Positions 26,218 to 36,300 of a stretch of 64,000 nt of DNA are shown here, one piece after another; position 1 is the first letter of the stretch, and each line of letters starts with the position of its first letter. The notes beneath the pieces were generated by a model. The model made no database searches, was not told the DNA's origin, and worked only from the letters and a program-made list of their open reading frames with translations. Location of the stretch: contig CAZKCG010000001.1 of the NCBI GenBank assembly GCA_964551445.1, forward strand, positions 124,001 through 188,000, in the 5' to 3' direction. This DNA is from DAOPXV01 sp964551445. GTDB taxonomy: Bacteria; Muiribacteriota; UBA9980. Made by a program: the position numbers and the translations under genes.

Positions 26218-26949
26218 GTGTTGAAAGTGGTTAAAATTATTGGATTTTTGCTGATAATAATGATTTTATTGATATTTGTTTCCGCCATTTCGAGGAAAGA
26301 TATCCAGATCATGGCAAAGGATAACATCAAAGAAACAGGCAATATAGAGGCAGTGAACAACGCTGCGGATACTAAAGAAGCGGTCATTGAAAATTCCGGC
26401 GCGACGGCTGCGGTAGAAGTTCGGAAAGCACCTGCCGCTGGGGATGAAAAAGCATTATTCGACGTGATCCTTACTAACCCCGGAAACAATAAGATCGTCG
26501 CAATAAAAATCGTTCGCGAATTTACCGGGCACGATCTTAAAAGCACTAAAGATCTTATAGAGTCTGTTCCGGTCGTTATAAAAAAAGGCGTTCTGAAAAA
26601 AGATTCAGAAGCGTTTATGGCTAATATCGAGGCCAACGGCGGCAGGGCAGAACTAAAAACTAAAGAAGCGGTCATTGAAAATTCCGGCGCGACGGCTGCG
26701 GTAGAAGTTCAGAAAGCGCCCGCCGTCGCGGATGAAAAATCTTTATTTGACGTGATCCTTGTCACTCCCGGAAATAATAAGATCAACGCCGTAAAATTTA
26801 TTCGCGAATTTGGCGGGCAGGATCTTAAGACCGCGAAAATTTTTGTCGATTTTGTTCCAGCCCTCATAAAAAAAGGCGTTTCGAAGAAAGAAGCGGAAGA
26901 CTTCATTAAAAAGATCGAAGCCAACGGCGGCAGCGTAAAACTCAAGTGA
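26218..26949 (+). CDS. Membrane-anchored protein with two L7/L12 C-terminal-like domains
   Basis: AAGGAG at 26211-26216 is followed by several near-cognate starts (GTG 26218, TTG 26221, GTG 26227), so the exact start is uncertain. The protein of about 240 residues has one N-terminal membrane helix (IIGFLLIIMILLIFVSAI) and a linker. It then carries two copies of a 65-residue domain, each with FDVILxxPGNNKI, an IKIVREFTG- or VKFIREFGG-like stretch, and a final KIEANGG or similar. That is the pattern of the ribosomal L7/L12 C-terminal domain, the part that recruits translation GTPases. No N-terminal L7/L12 dimer domain or rpl context is present. Single-domain L7/L12-like proteins of unknown role exist, but a doubled and anchored form is unusual. 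Confidence 0.75.
   Translation: MLKVVKIIGFLLIIMILLIFVSAISRKDIQIMAKDNIKETGNIEAVNNAADTKEAVIENSGATAAVEVRKAPAAGDEKALFDVILTNPGNNKIVAIKIVREFTGHDLKSTKDLIESVPVVIKKGVLKKDSEAFMANIEANGGRAELKTKEAVIENSGATAAVEVQKAPAVADEKSLFDVILVTPGNNKINAVKFIREFGGQDLKTAKIFVDFVPALIKKGVSKKEAEDFIKKIEANGGSVKLK
26371..26422 (+). repeat. 52-bp identical direct repeat, copy 1 (copy 2 at 26659-26710)
   Basis: The 52 bases at 26371-26422 recur without change at 26659-26710. They code for the linker that precedes each L7/L12-like domain. The 288-base spacing equals 96 codons, so the repeat marks an in-frame internal duplication. The linker copies are identical while the domains have diverged, which points to recent gene conversion or selection on the linker. 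Confidence 0.9.
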
Positions 26950-27041
26950 TCAAATAAAAAGCTCGGGCTTTAAATCGGTCTATCCGAATAAAATCCGTAT
27001 TGACGCGAGAAGCAACAAAAAATGTTGCAATCATCGATAAA

Positions 27042-27084
27042 AAAGAGCCGCTCAAGTTTATTTGATTGAACGACTCTTTTTTTT
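27042..27084. terminator. Intrinsic terminator between convergent genes
   Basis: AAAGAG pairs with CTCTTT, and the stem continues through CG and TCAA/TTGA with two single mismatches. It is followed by a T-run on the plus strand and preceded by an A-run, so it can serve both the L7/L12-like gene and the convergent GH57 gene. Confidence 0.8.
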
Positions 27085-27204
27085 ATTGATGTATTATTTT
27101 CAGTTCCGTTTGCTCGAAAGCGCGTTGCGCGATGGGCGGGGAGCGGCCTAAGTCCACAACTATTCTCTATTCTCCATTATCTGATCACTATCCTCCGTTA
27201 AAAG

Positions 27205-28794
27205 TTAGACGGCATAGATCCTGTAATCGATATCGGGGAATATGTTGTCGTGGTATTCGAGCGCCTGCAGGAACTCAGGGTTGATGCGGCGTTCCTTTAT
27301 CTGGTCGTACAGCGAATTGAAGCGGTTGACGTGATCTTTCGTGCGTTTTTCCGCGTATTCGACCGTCGTGTTGTTTCTGATTATAAAAGCCCAGTCTGAA
27401 CTTTGCGCGAGCAGAAGCTCCCTCGCCGCCTGAGCGAGCGCGCGGTTGACCAAAAGGTCGGAACTCTGGTTCTGATAATGCGTCGCGAGTTCGACCATGC
27501 GTTCCGATATTTCAATTAAATGCGGGTAAATCCAGTCGTTGGAGGGCGAGAGCCATACTTCGCTGTAGCCCTTGTGGCCCCATGAACTAAATGACGGCGT
27601 CACGACCTGATTTTCCGGATACATCCCGAGATATTCCGGCGGCGTTATGGCTTTGATGGCGCTTTTTGAGTCGCACGCCATGCGCAGGAAAAATTCGATG
27701 AAGCTCGGCCCCTCATACCACCAGTGCCCGAAAAGTTCCGCGTCATAGGGTGAAACGACGAGCGGCTTTCTGTCCATGTATTGATTCAGGTGCTCGACCT
27801 GTTTCACGCGGTTGAAGTGGAAATTCGCGGCGTGTTCGCGCGCCATGTGCAGCGCTTTTTCAGGGTCATAAACCTCTTTTTCCTGTGTCTTTCCGGTTAT
27901 TTTGTAGTATTTGATGCCGGTGTTGATCCTTATCCCGTCCGGATGAATATAAGGTTTTATGTAGTCGAGGTCCAGGTCGTATCCCACGTCGCGGTAGAAT
28001 TCGCGGTAGTTGTAATCGCCCGGGTATCCTTCGTTCGCGCTCCAGACGGATCGTGAAGATTCGATGTCGCGGCCGAACGCGGCGACGCCGGAATCGCAGA
28101 AGACGGGGGCGAAAACGCCGTATTTGGGCCGGGGCGTTCCGTGCAGTATGCCGTGGGTGTCGGTGAAGAAGAACTGTATCCCGTATTTTTTAAGGACCCT
28201 GTCGTGTCCCGGAAAGTATCCGCACTCCGCGAGCCATATGCCTTTCGGCGCTCTTCCGAGGTGGCGGATGTGCGAATCGACGGCGATCTTTATCTGGGCC
28301 TCGACCGCGCGTTCGTTTACCGACATGAGCGGCAGGAACCCGTGGGTGGCGCAGCAGGTTATTATTTCGAGGTTGCCGCTGTCCTGGAATTTTTTGAAAC
28401 CTTCGATGAGGTTATAGTTGTATTGGTTGACGAAGGTCTTTCTGTTGAATATGAATTTATCCAGGTACATGACGGCGACCCTGTTCAGATCGGGCATGAG
28501 CCTGGTTCTTATCACTTCTTTTTCGGCGAGTTCGATCAGCGAGTCGAGGTGTTTCACATATCGTTCCTGAAGCAGCGGATCCGAAAGCATCGCAAGAAGC
28601 GTAGGCGTGAGCGACATCGTCAATTTGAAATTAACGCGGTCGTGCGTCATTCTTTCAAAGGCCTGAAGCAGCGGGATATAGGTTTCGTTTATCGCTTCGA
28701 AAAGCCAGTTCTCCTCGAGAAAATACTTATATTCCGGATGGCGCACGTACGGCAGATGCGCGTGCAGCACCATCGTTATATAGCCTTTTTCCAT
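27205..28794 (-). CDS. GH57 family 1,4-alpha-glucan branching enzyme
   Basis: The 529-residue protein is a GH57/DUF1957 enzyme of the Thermotoga AmyC and Thermus TTHA1902 type. The N-terminal LHAHLPYVRHPE, the nucleophile region GIWLAECGYFPG (Glu) and the acid region SPYDAELFGHWWYEGP (Asp) are all present, followed by the C-terminal helical domain with SPSNDWIYPHL. It forms alpha-1,6 branches in glycogen-like glucans in the cytoplasm. Its start overlaps the stop of the DUF4912 gene (TAATG), so the two are translated together. This pairing recurs in several deep-branching phyla. Confidence 0.92.
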   Translation of the reverse strand: MEKGYITMVLHAHLPYVRHPEYKYFLEENWLFEAINETYIPLLQAFERMTHDRVNFKLTMSLTPTLLAMLSDPLLQERYVKHLDSLIELAEKEVIRTRLMPDLNRVAVMYLDKFIFNRKTFVNQYNYNLIEGFKKFQDSGNLEIITCCATHGFLPLMSVNERAVEAQIKIAVDSHIRHLGRAPKGIWLAECGYFPGHDRVLKKYGIQFFFTDTHGILHGTPRPKYGVFAPVFCDSGVAAFGRDIESSRSVWSANEGYPGDYNYREFYRDVGYDLDLDYIKPYIHPDGIRINTGIKYYKITGKTQEKEVYDPEKALHMAREHAANFHFNRVKQVEHLNQYMDRKPLVVSPYDAELFGHWWYEGPSFIEFFLRMACDSKSAIKAITPPEYLGMYPENQVVTPSFSSWGHKGYSEVWLSPSNDWIYPHLIEISERMVELATHYQNQSSDLLVNRALAQAARELLLAQSSDWAFIIRNNTTVEYAEKRTKDHVNRFNSLYDQIKERRINPEFLQALEYHDNIFPDIDYRIYAV

Positions 28795-30389
28795 TATACG
28801 GCGTTCTCCTTTTTATCGTAATCGGTGTGTTTGTGAACGCACGGAGTTATTGTTATTTCGTCTATCTTATCGTTTGAGATGCCTTTTACGGGGATGTCGA
28901 TATCGGTGTCCGGAAGCGCCATACGGATCGAGAAAGTGCCGTCTTCGCGAAGTTTTATGGGCTGTCCCATTATAGTGACGCTCGCGTCGGGTTCGGTCGC
29001 TCCGTAAACTATGAGTTCCGTGTTTAAGACCATCCAGAAGCTTCTCTGTTTCAATTTTTCTTCCAGGGTCATCGAGCGTTCGGCCATTACGTTAGACGAA
29101 AGCGACTCGGACGAAAGTCCCTGGGCCGATGAGATGCCGGCGGACGCGAGGTCCGAGAATTCTTCCATTTTCATTCCGCGGGCCATTACCTGCATGATGT
29201 CGGCCGAGCTCATGCCGATCTTGGAGCCGCCTGAAAGTTCATATAAATTCTTGAATTCTCCGTCTTTTACCATCCATTTTTCATCTCTCGCGTCGGATAC
29301 TTTATGGCTCGGAGCTTCCACGGGGTTTGACTTCGCGGCGCTCACGAATTTTCCGGCGGGCGTTTTATAGCCGACCTCGACTGAGTATGAAAAATTGGGT
29401 TTCACGTTGATGTACCATGAAGACGCGGTTTTGGTGATCTCGATGTCGCTCGGGCCTTCGAGAGGTTTTCCGTTCTCGTCGATACTGACCAATCTCAGAA
29501 CCCTTTTCGCGTTCTCGAATTCTTTAGATCCGACGATGTGTTTGATCTCGTCGATCTTGTTTTCGGATACGTCCCAGAAAGCGTATATCCATTCGGGGTC
29601 GCGCACAAGCACCGTGAGGCGGTCGCGTCCGTATGATTTCGGGAGTTCCTGGGCGGTATCGATGATGTAGTGGCGCCCGTATAAATTTTCAACCTGCGAT
29701 GAAGTGACGGCGGTCGTTTCAGATGAATGAGCCGCGCTTTTCGTTTCCGTTTTTTTTCTGGCTGAAGTTTTAGTCGTTTTTGAAGTTTCCTTAGCTGCCG
29801 TTTTTGAAGTTTTCGCCGTTCCAGCGGTCTTTTTCGCAGCCGCTCTCTCTTTATTTTTTCCGGTCGGCCTGTTGTGGCCTTTCGATGTTTTAGCTGACGG
29901 CTTTTTATCTTTTGAAGCGCCCTTTGCCTTAACTTCCGGTTTTTCTATCGTTTCAGCTATCGCGCTTTTTTTGGGTTCGGCTGTTTTTTCCGTTTTGACG
30001 GCATTTTCAGCTTTTATGTTTTTTTCATTTTTCTCTGATCTCTCAGACCTGGCCGCCGTTTTTTCAGTTCTGGCGGATCTTTCGGTTTTTATCGTTTTAT
30101 TATTTTTCATGGTCTTCTCATTTTTCTCATTTTTCTCGGACTTTCCGGCATTCCCTGTAGTTCCGGCTTTTCCGGTACTCGCGGTCCTTGCCGGCGCCGT
30201 CTTTTTATTGCTCTCTTCGCTTTTAAAAAATCTTTCGGTTTTAACCGGTTTCGAAGCCGGTTTAGCGGGCGTTTTTTTCACCGCTGCCGCCGGTTTCACG
30301 CTTTTTTCTTCTGTATGAACGGCCTTTTTAACCGCTCCCGTTTTTTTCACGGGTTCTTCAACCGCGTCTGAAGCTTTCTTCTTCATCAT
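28794..30389 (-). CDS. DUF4912 protein with long histone-H1-like basic N-terminus
   Basis: The 531-residue protein opens with about 230 residues made almost only of Lys, Ala, Thr, Ser, Glu and Asn (TEKTAARSERSEKNEKN style), which should be disordered and basic like histone H1 tails. A DUF4912 domain follows (RDRLTVLVRDPEWIYAFWDV, then VEVGYKTPAGKFVSAAKS), then a C-terminal beta domain with LIVYGATEPDASVTIMGQPI typical of surface Ig-like folds. GAGGAGG precedes the ATG. DUF4912 commonly accompanies GH57 branching enzymes and may bind glycogen or regulate it. The basic tail suggests a nucleic acid or polyanion contact. Confidence 0.8.
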   Translation of the reverse strand: MMKKKASDAVEEPVKKTGAVKKAVHTEEKSVKPAAAVKKTPAKPASKPVKTERFFKSEESNKKTAPARTASTGKAGTTGNAGKSEKNEKNEKTMKNNKTIKTERSARTEKTAARSERSEKNEKNIKAENAVKTEKTAEPKKSAIAETIEKPEVKAKGASKDKKPSAKTSKGHNRPTGKNKERAAAKKTAGTAKTSKTAAKETSKTTKTSARKKTETKSAAHSSETTAVTSSQVENLYGRHYIIDTAQELPKSYGRDRLTVLVRDPEWIYAFWDVSENKIDEIKHIVGSKEFENAKRVLRLVSIDENGKPLEGPSDIEITKTASSWYINVKPNFSYSVEVGYKTPAGKFVSAAKSNPVEAPSHKVSDARDEKWMVKDGEFKNLYELSGGSKIGMSSADIMQVMARGMKMEEFSDLASAGISSAQGLSSESLSSNVMAERSMTLEEKLKQRSFWMVLNTELIVYGATEPDASVTIMGQPIKLREDGTFSIRMALPDTDIDIPVKGISNDKIDEITITPCVHKHTDYDKKENAV

Positions 30390-30645
30390 TTTTTTTAGAA
30401 CCTCCTCGCCAGGTTAATTAAATAAATTTTCTGATAATATCACTTTAACAAAAAGCAATTATTATGCCGTATAAATAAAAATGATCAAGTCATCTTTAAA
30501 CTCGCTTTAAATCGAATGGTTTGATAACTTAATCATAAAAATATGAAACCTTTTTAAAATGTTTGACGCTGTTTAAAAATGCGAACAAAAAACAAGAGTG
30601 ATGAATAAAAAAACACTGGATTGTTTTTTATTTACGCAATTCTAT

Positions 30646-31419
30646 TTATATTCTGAAGGTCTTTTTTCCGGTGACCACTTCAGGGTCGATCTTTTCCGAA
30701 CCGCCTTCGCCAAGGTTTCCGATCTCGAGTTTTCCGATGCGATATCTGAAAAGGTCAATAACTTTGATCTTGAAGTGTTCGAACATTTTTCTGATCTGTC
30801 TTTTGATCCCCTGCTGCAGGTGAACGTCATAGGTATTTTCTTCGAGCCGGTTTATTACGCAGGGCATCGTCGTGGTCATATCGCCGTTGTCTTTTTCTAC
30901 CGGTACTCCGGTCTTGAATTGAGCAAGCTGGCTTTCGGTAAGTTCGTGGTTTGTTTTAACGAGATAGCATTTAGTTATTCCGCTTTCGTTTCCGGCGATC
31001 ATGTTTAAAAAATCGTTGTCGTTGGTCATAATGATCAGGCCGCGGGAGTCTTTATCGAGTCTTCCGGCGGGGTTGAGGTTGTTTTCGATCGAGTTATAGA
31101 TAAGATCGTAAACGGTTTTTTTTGTTTTAGCCGCGCCCGGTTTGGCTTTCGTGGTCTCGTATCCGACCGGTTTATTGATCGCGTAATATTTATGCGGCTT
31201 GGCTTTTACCGCGTCGCCATTGACCTCGATCTTATCGAGTTTTACGTTGACCGGGTGCATCAGGTTGGTTATCTTTTTTTCGTTGACCGTTACCGCGCCC
31301 GCTAATATGAATTCTTTCGCTTCATTGCGGGAACAGAACGACATTTTTGACAGTGCGCGGTAAAGCGCGCAAAGGCCCTCATTTGAATTATACTTTAAAT
31401 CTGTTTTTTTATTTTTCAT
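30646..31419 (-). CDS. rluF: 23S rRNA pseudouridine synthase RluF-like
   Basis: The start at 31419 gives 257 residues. A reading from 31509 would add 30 unrelated residues and would begin upstream of a good promoter. An S4 domain (RNEAKEFILAGAVTVNEKKI) is followed by the RsuA-type catalytic core with Asp in GRLDKDSRGLI, TKCYLVKTN and the RluF-like QGIKRQIRKMFEHF. RluF modifies U2604 of 23S rRNA. The sequence matches RluF more than RsuA, RluB or RluE because of DKDS and the EHF block. No ribosome site precedes the ATG, consistent with a leaderless transcript. Confidence 0.88.
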   Translation of the reverse strand: MKNKKTDLKYNSNEGLCALYRALSKMSFCSRNEAKEFILAGAVTVNEKKITNLMHPVNVKLDKIEVNGDAVKAKPHKYYAINKPVGYETTKAKPGAAKTKKTVYDLIYNSIENNLNPAGRLDKDSRGLIIMTNDNDFLNMIAGNESGITKCYLVKTNHELTESQLAQFKTGVPVEKDNGDMTTTMPCVINRLEENTYDVHLQQGIKRQIRKMFEHFKIKVIDLFRYRIGKLEIGNLGEGGSEKIDPEVVTGKKTFRI

Positions 31420-31429
31420 AATAGAATGT

Positions 31430-31458
31430 ATAATAACAGAATAATGAAATTTTTTCAA
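31430..31458 (-). promoter_or_regulatory. Sigma-70 promoter of rluF giving a near-leaderless mRNA
   Basis: On the minus strand TTGAAA (31458-31453), 17 bases, TATTAT (31435-31430). Only ten bases separate the -10 box from the ATG, so transcription should begin within a few bases of the start codon. Confidence 0.65.
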
Positions 31459-31485
31459 CTTATTTCGCTTTCCGCCAAAAACAAA

Positions 31486-31514
31486 TTGATTTATTTTGGA
31501 AAATCTCATATAAT
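31486..31514 (+). promoter_or_regulatory. Sigma-70 promoter of kelch gene
   Basis: TTGATT, 17 bases, perfect TATAAT. It is divergent from the rluF promoter; the two lie less than 30 bases apart and could share a regulator. Confidence 0.7.
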
Positions 31515-31558
31515 TTTTTCATTAATTTGAACGTTTATTTTATAAGGAGAAGTTTAAA

Positions 31559-33076
31559 ATGCTTAAAAAATTCGCTTTAATAGCGCTATTTGTAATAGTT
31601 ATTCTATTTCCGGCGGCTTCGGCATACGCCCAGTCCCTTCAGCAGACTATAGTTTTGAAGGAGGGTTTCAATTTCGTCTCGTTCACGCTTAAACCGGCCG
31701 ACACCGCGCAGCAGCTTATGGCTAAATATCCGGCGGTAACGGAAATTTACGGATACAGCGCGGTCGCTGGCAGCTTTCTTACGGCGGGCGATGGTCTCAC
31801 GGTTTTAAGCGCAGGGAAAGGTTACATATTCAGGACAGGTTCGGCGGTCACCATTATGATCGCCGGAAGCTCAGCCGAAGCGTCAGGCGACATATCATTA
31901 AAATCCGGGTTCAACCTCGTCGGTTTTCCAAAATTATCCCAGGCCATAACTTTTACGAAGATCCTGGAAAAATATCCTTCAATAAAAGCGGTCTATAAAT
32001 GGAGCGCCGCGGCCGGTGCATATATAAGCGTTTCCAGAAACGCTTCGGGCATAGCGGAATATTCAGATTCCGGAATAGATCCCGCGCTCGCCGAAGGCCA
32101 GTCTTATTTCATTCAGGCCGCGGCCGATACGCTCTTTAATTTAAGCACTTTTTCAGTCGTCGATCCGCCGGTTGTCCCGCCCGCCGGGCCTTCGATCACA
32201 TGGGCCATCGCGACGAACGAAACGGGCATAGGAAAACGCACAGCTTTCGGCTGCGTATCTTTTAATAACAAAATATGGGTCATTGGCGGATACACGCCGC
32301 CGAACGTTCAATATGGCGATGTCTGGAATTCGGAGGACGGAAAGGTATGGACCAGAGTTACCGCAAGCGCGGGCTTTTCATCGCGCAACAGTTTCGCATG
32401 CGTCGTTTTTAATAACAAAATATGGGTCATCGGCGGTTTTTCAAGTCTTTATCCCAACGATCCGAACGCATATTTAAACGATGTATGGTCATCCGCTGAC
32501 GGAAAAACATGGACGAAAGAAGCGAAGGCGCCTTTCTATCCGAGGCGCGGCCACGCGTGTTTCGTGCATGATAACCAGATCTGGGTGGCCGGCGGAAACG
32601 CCAACGCGACGAACTGGATCGCGAACGTGTCCGACGTATGGTCTTCTCCCGACGGCGTCAACTGGACCAGAAAAGCTGAAACCACGCCTTTCGGAGCGAT
32701 CGAGGGGCATTCCGGCATATCGTTTAATAATAAAATGTGGATCATCGGCGGCATGAACGATCTTTGGAGCTCCACTGACGGCGCTAACTGGACGAAGGAG
32801 GTCACGGGCACCCCTTTCGGCTATCTTTTAAATTCATGCGCGCTCGTTTCAAACGGCCAGCTTCTCATAATAGGCGGAGCCCTCGGCTGGAGCTCGGTCT
32901 CGAACCAGATCTGGCATTCCTCCGACGGCGTCGCGTGGGCTAATATCCAGGGCGGCTTTCCCGCCAGAAGATCCCACGGCGCGGCCGTTTTAAACGGCAA
33001 GATCTATGTCATGCTCGGCATGGCCGAAATGACCAACTCCGAAAAATCAGATGTGTGGGTCGGGACGGTTCAGTAA
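31559..33076 (+). CDS. Secreted kelch-repeat beta-propeller protein
   Basis: The 505-residue protein has a signal peptide (FALIALFVIVILFPAASAYAQ). An N-terminal pair of about 80-residue repeats follows (KEGFNFVSFTLKP..; LKSGFNLVGFPKL..), then a proline-rich linker (PPVVPPAGP) near 210. Five to six kelch-type blades come next, each with the pattern FNNKIWVIGG...DVWSSxDGxxWT. The blades should form a propeller exported to the cell surface or outside. The repeated W-x2 Asp/Gly motifs also resemble Asp-box blades. It has its own TTGATT/TATAAT promoter and AAGGAG ribosome site. Binding partner unknown. Confidence 0.85.
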   Translation: MLKKFALIALFVIVILFPAASAYAQSLQQTIVLKEGFNFVSFTLKPADTAQQLMAKYPAVTEIYGYSAVAGSFLTAGDGLTVLSAGKGYIFRTGSAVTIMIAGSSAEASGDISLKSGFNLVGFPKLSQAITFTKILEKYPSIKAVYKWSAAAGAYISVSRNASGIAEYSDSGIDPALAEGQSYFIQAAADTLFNLSTFSVVDPPVVPPAGPSITWAIATNETGIGKRTAFGCVSFNNKIWVIGGYTPPNVQYGDVWNSEDGKVWTRVTASAGFSSRNSFACVVFNNKIWVIGGFSSLYPNDPNAYLNDVWSSADGKTWTKEAKAPFYPRRGHACFVHDNQIWVAGGNANATNWIANVSDVWSSPDGVNWTRKAETTPFGAIEGHSGISFNNKMWIIGGMNDLWSSTDGANWTKEVTGTPFGYLLNSCALVSNGQLLIIGGALGWSSVSNQIWHSSDGVAWANIQGGFPARRSHGAAVLNGKIYVMLGMAEMTNSEKSDVWVGTVQ

Positions 33077-33159
33077 AACAGGCTTTTTAATTTCAGGTAT
33101 TTTTAATAATTTCATAATGTATTAAGATTTTCAATGGATTTGTCGTGAAATATTTCCAC

Positions 33160-33188
33160 TTGACTTTTAGAAATATTTTATCTAAAAT
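33160..33188 (+). promoter_or_regulatory. Sigma-70 promoter of the large sigma-54 activator
   Basis: TTGACT, 17 bases, TAAAAT. A leader of about 110 bases precedes the TTG start. The activator itself is therefore sigma-70 controlled. Confidence 0.65.
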
Positions 33189-33303
33189 GAATCCGTAAAC
33201 GATCATTGAACACACGAACTTATAAGTAAGCGTCAATTGATATCGGTCTTATCATGCGATACATTTAAACTGTATTAATAAATGAATATTTGGAGGATTT
33301 GCT

Positions 33304-36300
33304 TTGGACTGCGTTTCTATTCCGAAAAAAGAATTTCCTAATATTCATAATTTATTATATTATTTACACGACATCACCCAGGTTCATGTCAAATTGGTCA
33401 CTCCTGATTCGACGATCATGTCGGCTTCAAATCCGGACTCGATCTGTAATTCTTTTTTTTGTAATGTTGCTTGTACCTTGAAAAAATGCGAACGGTCAAG
33501 CTCTCTTTTTTTCGATAATTTCAAACTTGAAGAATGCACGCAAACCGATTGTATGAACGGTTTTAGCAATATAGTGTTTCCGGTCAGGACAGGCGGGCGG
33601 CTTATCTGTGTAATAGCGCTCTGCGGCTTTTTCTTTGATGATGAATTGGAACGACGGGATGAAATGCTTCTTAGTGCTATAAGCCATGGATTCGACAGCC
33701 AAAAATTTCAGGATGTGCTGCTTAGAACGCCCGTTATAGAACGCGCGGAAGCTGAATATTTAATAAAAAAATGCACTCCTGTGGTAAAAAGCTTAAAAGA
33801 CGCCATTGATCACGCCCTCATAACTCAAAAAAAATCCGGTTCGATTGAAAAAAATATCCTTGAAGCGATTGAAAAAAACATTTCCATAAAAGATTTCATG
33901 ACGGACGCGCAAACTTCTGTCGTATCGATAAAATCATTGGCGTCAAATAAAAAATACAAATTCGATACGGAATCTATTTTAAATTTCACCGATTTTTATG
34001 CTGTTATTATAATTTCAGACCGGGGAATGGTTAAGCATGCGAATGAGTGTGCCGTGAAAATGTTTGGCCTGCCGGATGCGGCAACGATAAATCATAATTT
34101 GTGGGATCTATTGCCTGAAGATATTTCATTCAAACGCAAAATGTTCGTTGCGATCGCTTTGCACGATAAAAAAAGACAGGCGTTCGAAGAAAAAATAGGC
34201 GAAAGATATTTTGAGACGGAGATAAGTTTCGGACCTTGGGGCGAATGCGACGAGGAAATACTTGTCATAGGCTCGAGGGAAGTTACTGATTTTAAAAAAA
34301 CCGGGATCGAGTATTTAAAAGTCCGGGCAAAACTGTCCGATTTTTTTGAAAATTCACCGAATTCCTATGCCGTATTAGATTTTACGGACCTGAAAAAACA
34401 CCTTGCATCGTTATCGTCATCGGAAAATTTTGACATTTGCTCATATTTTTTCGATCATGATAAAGAGCTGGAGCGGTGCATAAAAATGATGAAGATCAAA
34501 GAGGTCAATAATTCCGCAGTAAGCTTATTTAAATCATCGACTAAAGAAAAGCTGATCAATAACATTGAAAAATGCTTTGCCGCTGAATCTAAAATGGCTT
34601 TTATGGAAAATCTGGTATCTATGTCCAAAAATAATTTGTCTTTTGAAAAAGAATTATATATGCAAAATTTTGAAGGCCAAAAGATCGCCGTTAAATTGAC
34701 AAGAAGCGAACTTGACAACGATAACACTTCGCTCGTTACTTTAATAGACATCACGGCGCGAAAGAAACTTGAAAGCAAACTGTTTGAAAGTCTTGAAAGG
34801 TATCGTGCGATATTTGATTACTCAGTTGAATGTATAGCCCTCGGGGAAGCGGATACCGGAATAATAGTCGATTGCAATCAAAGTTTTTCAGCTCTTCTCG
34901 AATATGATGATAAATCTGAAATCATTGGCAGGCATCAAAAAACTATTCATCCCGTTGAAGAAAATACCGACGGATTTACCAGGTCTTTTAAAAAAAGATC
35001 GCAAATCCCGTACGACAGGAATCCCTTAAGGCGTCAGATAATAACAAAAAGCGGCGCCGTTAAAGATGTCAGCATCACTACCAGCGCATTTGAGATCAAC
35101 GGAAAAAAATATATTCAGGGTACTTTCAAAGATCTGACCGAAGAATTTAAGTATGCCAAAAATATCAAGGATTATGAATCTGTGATAAAAGGTATACACG
35201 ATAACATTTCGATAGATGTAGGCGAGAGATACCTGGAAAGGTTATTAAACAATCTCAATAACATAATCAAAGCGGAGTTTATTTATATAGGCAAATACAT
35301 CGAAGATTTTTCGAAAATATCCGTGGTTGCGTCATGCAAGGAGGTTACTGATGATTTCAGCCCGCTGGATAGCGATTCAGAACCTTGTAAAAACAAAAAT
35401 TTTGAAAGCGGCGTATTTATTATAGAAAATGTTTATGAGTCGTTTCCTGATTCCAAAATTATTAAATATTTTGACGCAAAAGAATATGCTGGTATTTCTA
35501 TCTATAATTCTGAAAAAAAGCTTATAGGCGTCATGTCGGCTTATTTTCGGCAGCCTGTTGAAAATAAAAAGTTGTTGGATATCATCTTTAATATGTTCTC
35601 CATCCGCGTCGGCTCGGAGCTTGAAAGGATCGATGCCGAGAATATTATAAAAAAAAGCGAAGAAAGATACAGGACGATCTTTTATAACTCGTCGTTTCCA
35701 ATGGTTGAAATGAACTGCACGAAATTAAAAGAAAAGGCCGATGCGATGAAAAAATCGGGCGTCGATCTGAAAAGTTATTATACCGGTAAATTTGATGAGT
35801 TGCGCGGCCTTGTTAAATTAATAAGTGTTAACAGAATGAATTTGAACGCAAATAAATATTTTGAGACTGATGTGATATCGGAATTTGAAGCCGGACTTCC
35901 ATTATTATTTACGGACCGGGCGCTCACCTTTTTTCTCGAATCACTTATCGCAATAGGAGCCGGAAAAACCGAGACATCGGATGAAACGATATTTAAAATA
36001 AAAAATGGTGAAGAAAAAAATATAATTTTGAACCTTACTAAATTGCCCTCTAATTATCCTTATGAGTCCACTATTTTAGCGTCTTTTATCGATATCACCG
36101 ACCGCAAGCGCGCCGAGGATGAGCTCAGGGTGAAGGATTTTGCGATCGAGTCGTCCCTGAACGCTATTGCCATTTCAAATCTGGACGGTATCCTCAATTA
36201 TGTGAATCCCTCGTTTTTAAAGATATGGGGATATGGTTCAATGGCGGAAGTGATCGGAAAATCTGTGGTAAGTTTCTGGCAGATGGGCGAAAAAGCCCTG

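Noticed and set aside
26218..26949. Annotating the gene as ribosomal protein L7/L12 (rplL)
   Set aside because: The dimerisation domain is absent, a membrane helix is present and no ribosomal genes adjoin.
27011..27029. Small GCAAC/GTTGC hairpin as a second terminator
   Set aside because: It has a five-base stem and no T-run. The stronger hairpin at 27042 is sufficient.
29872..30318. Hydrophobic plus-strand frame (Phe/Ser/Ala-rich) opposite the DUF4912 gene
   Set aside because: It is the antisense of the Lys/Ala/Thr-rich tail, which produces false hydrophobic repeats.
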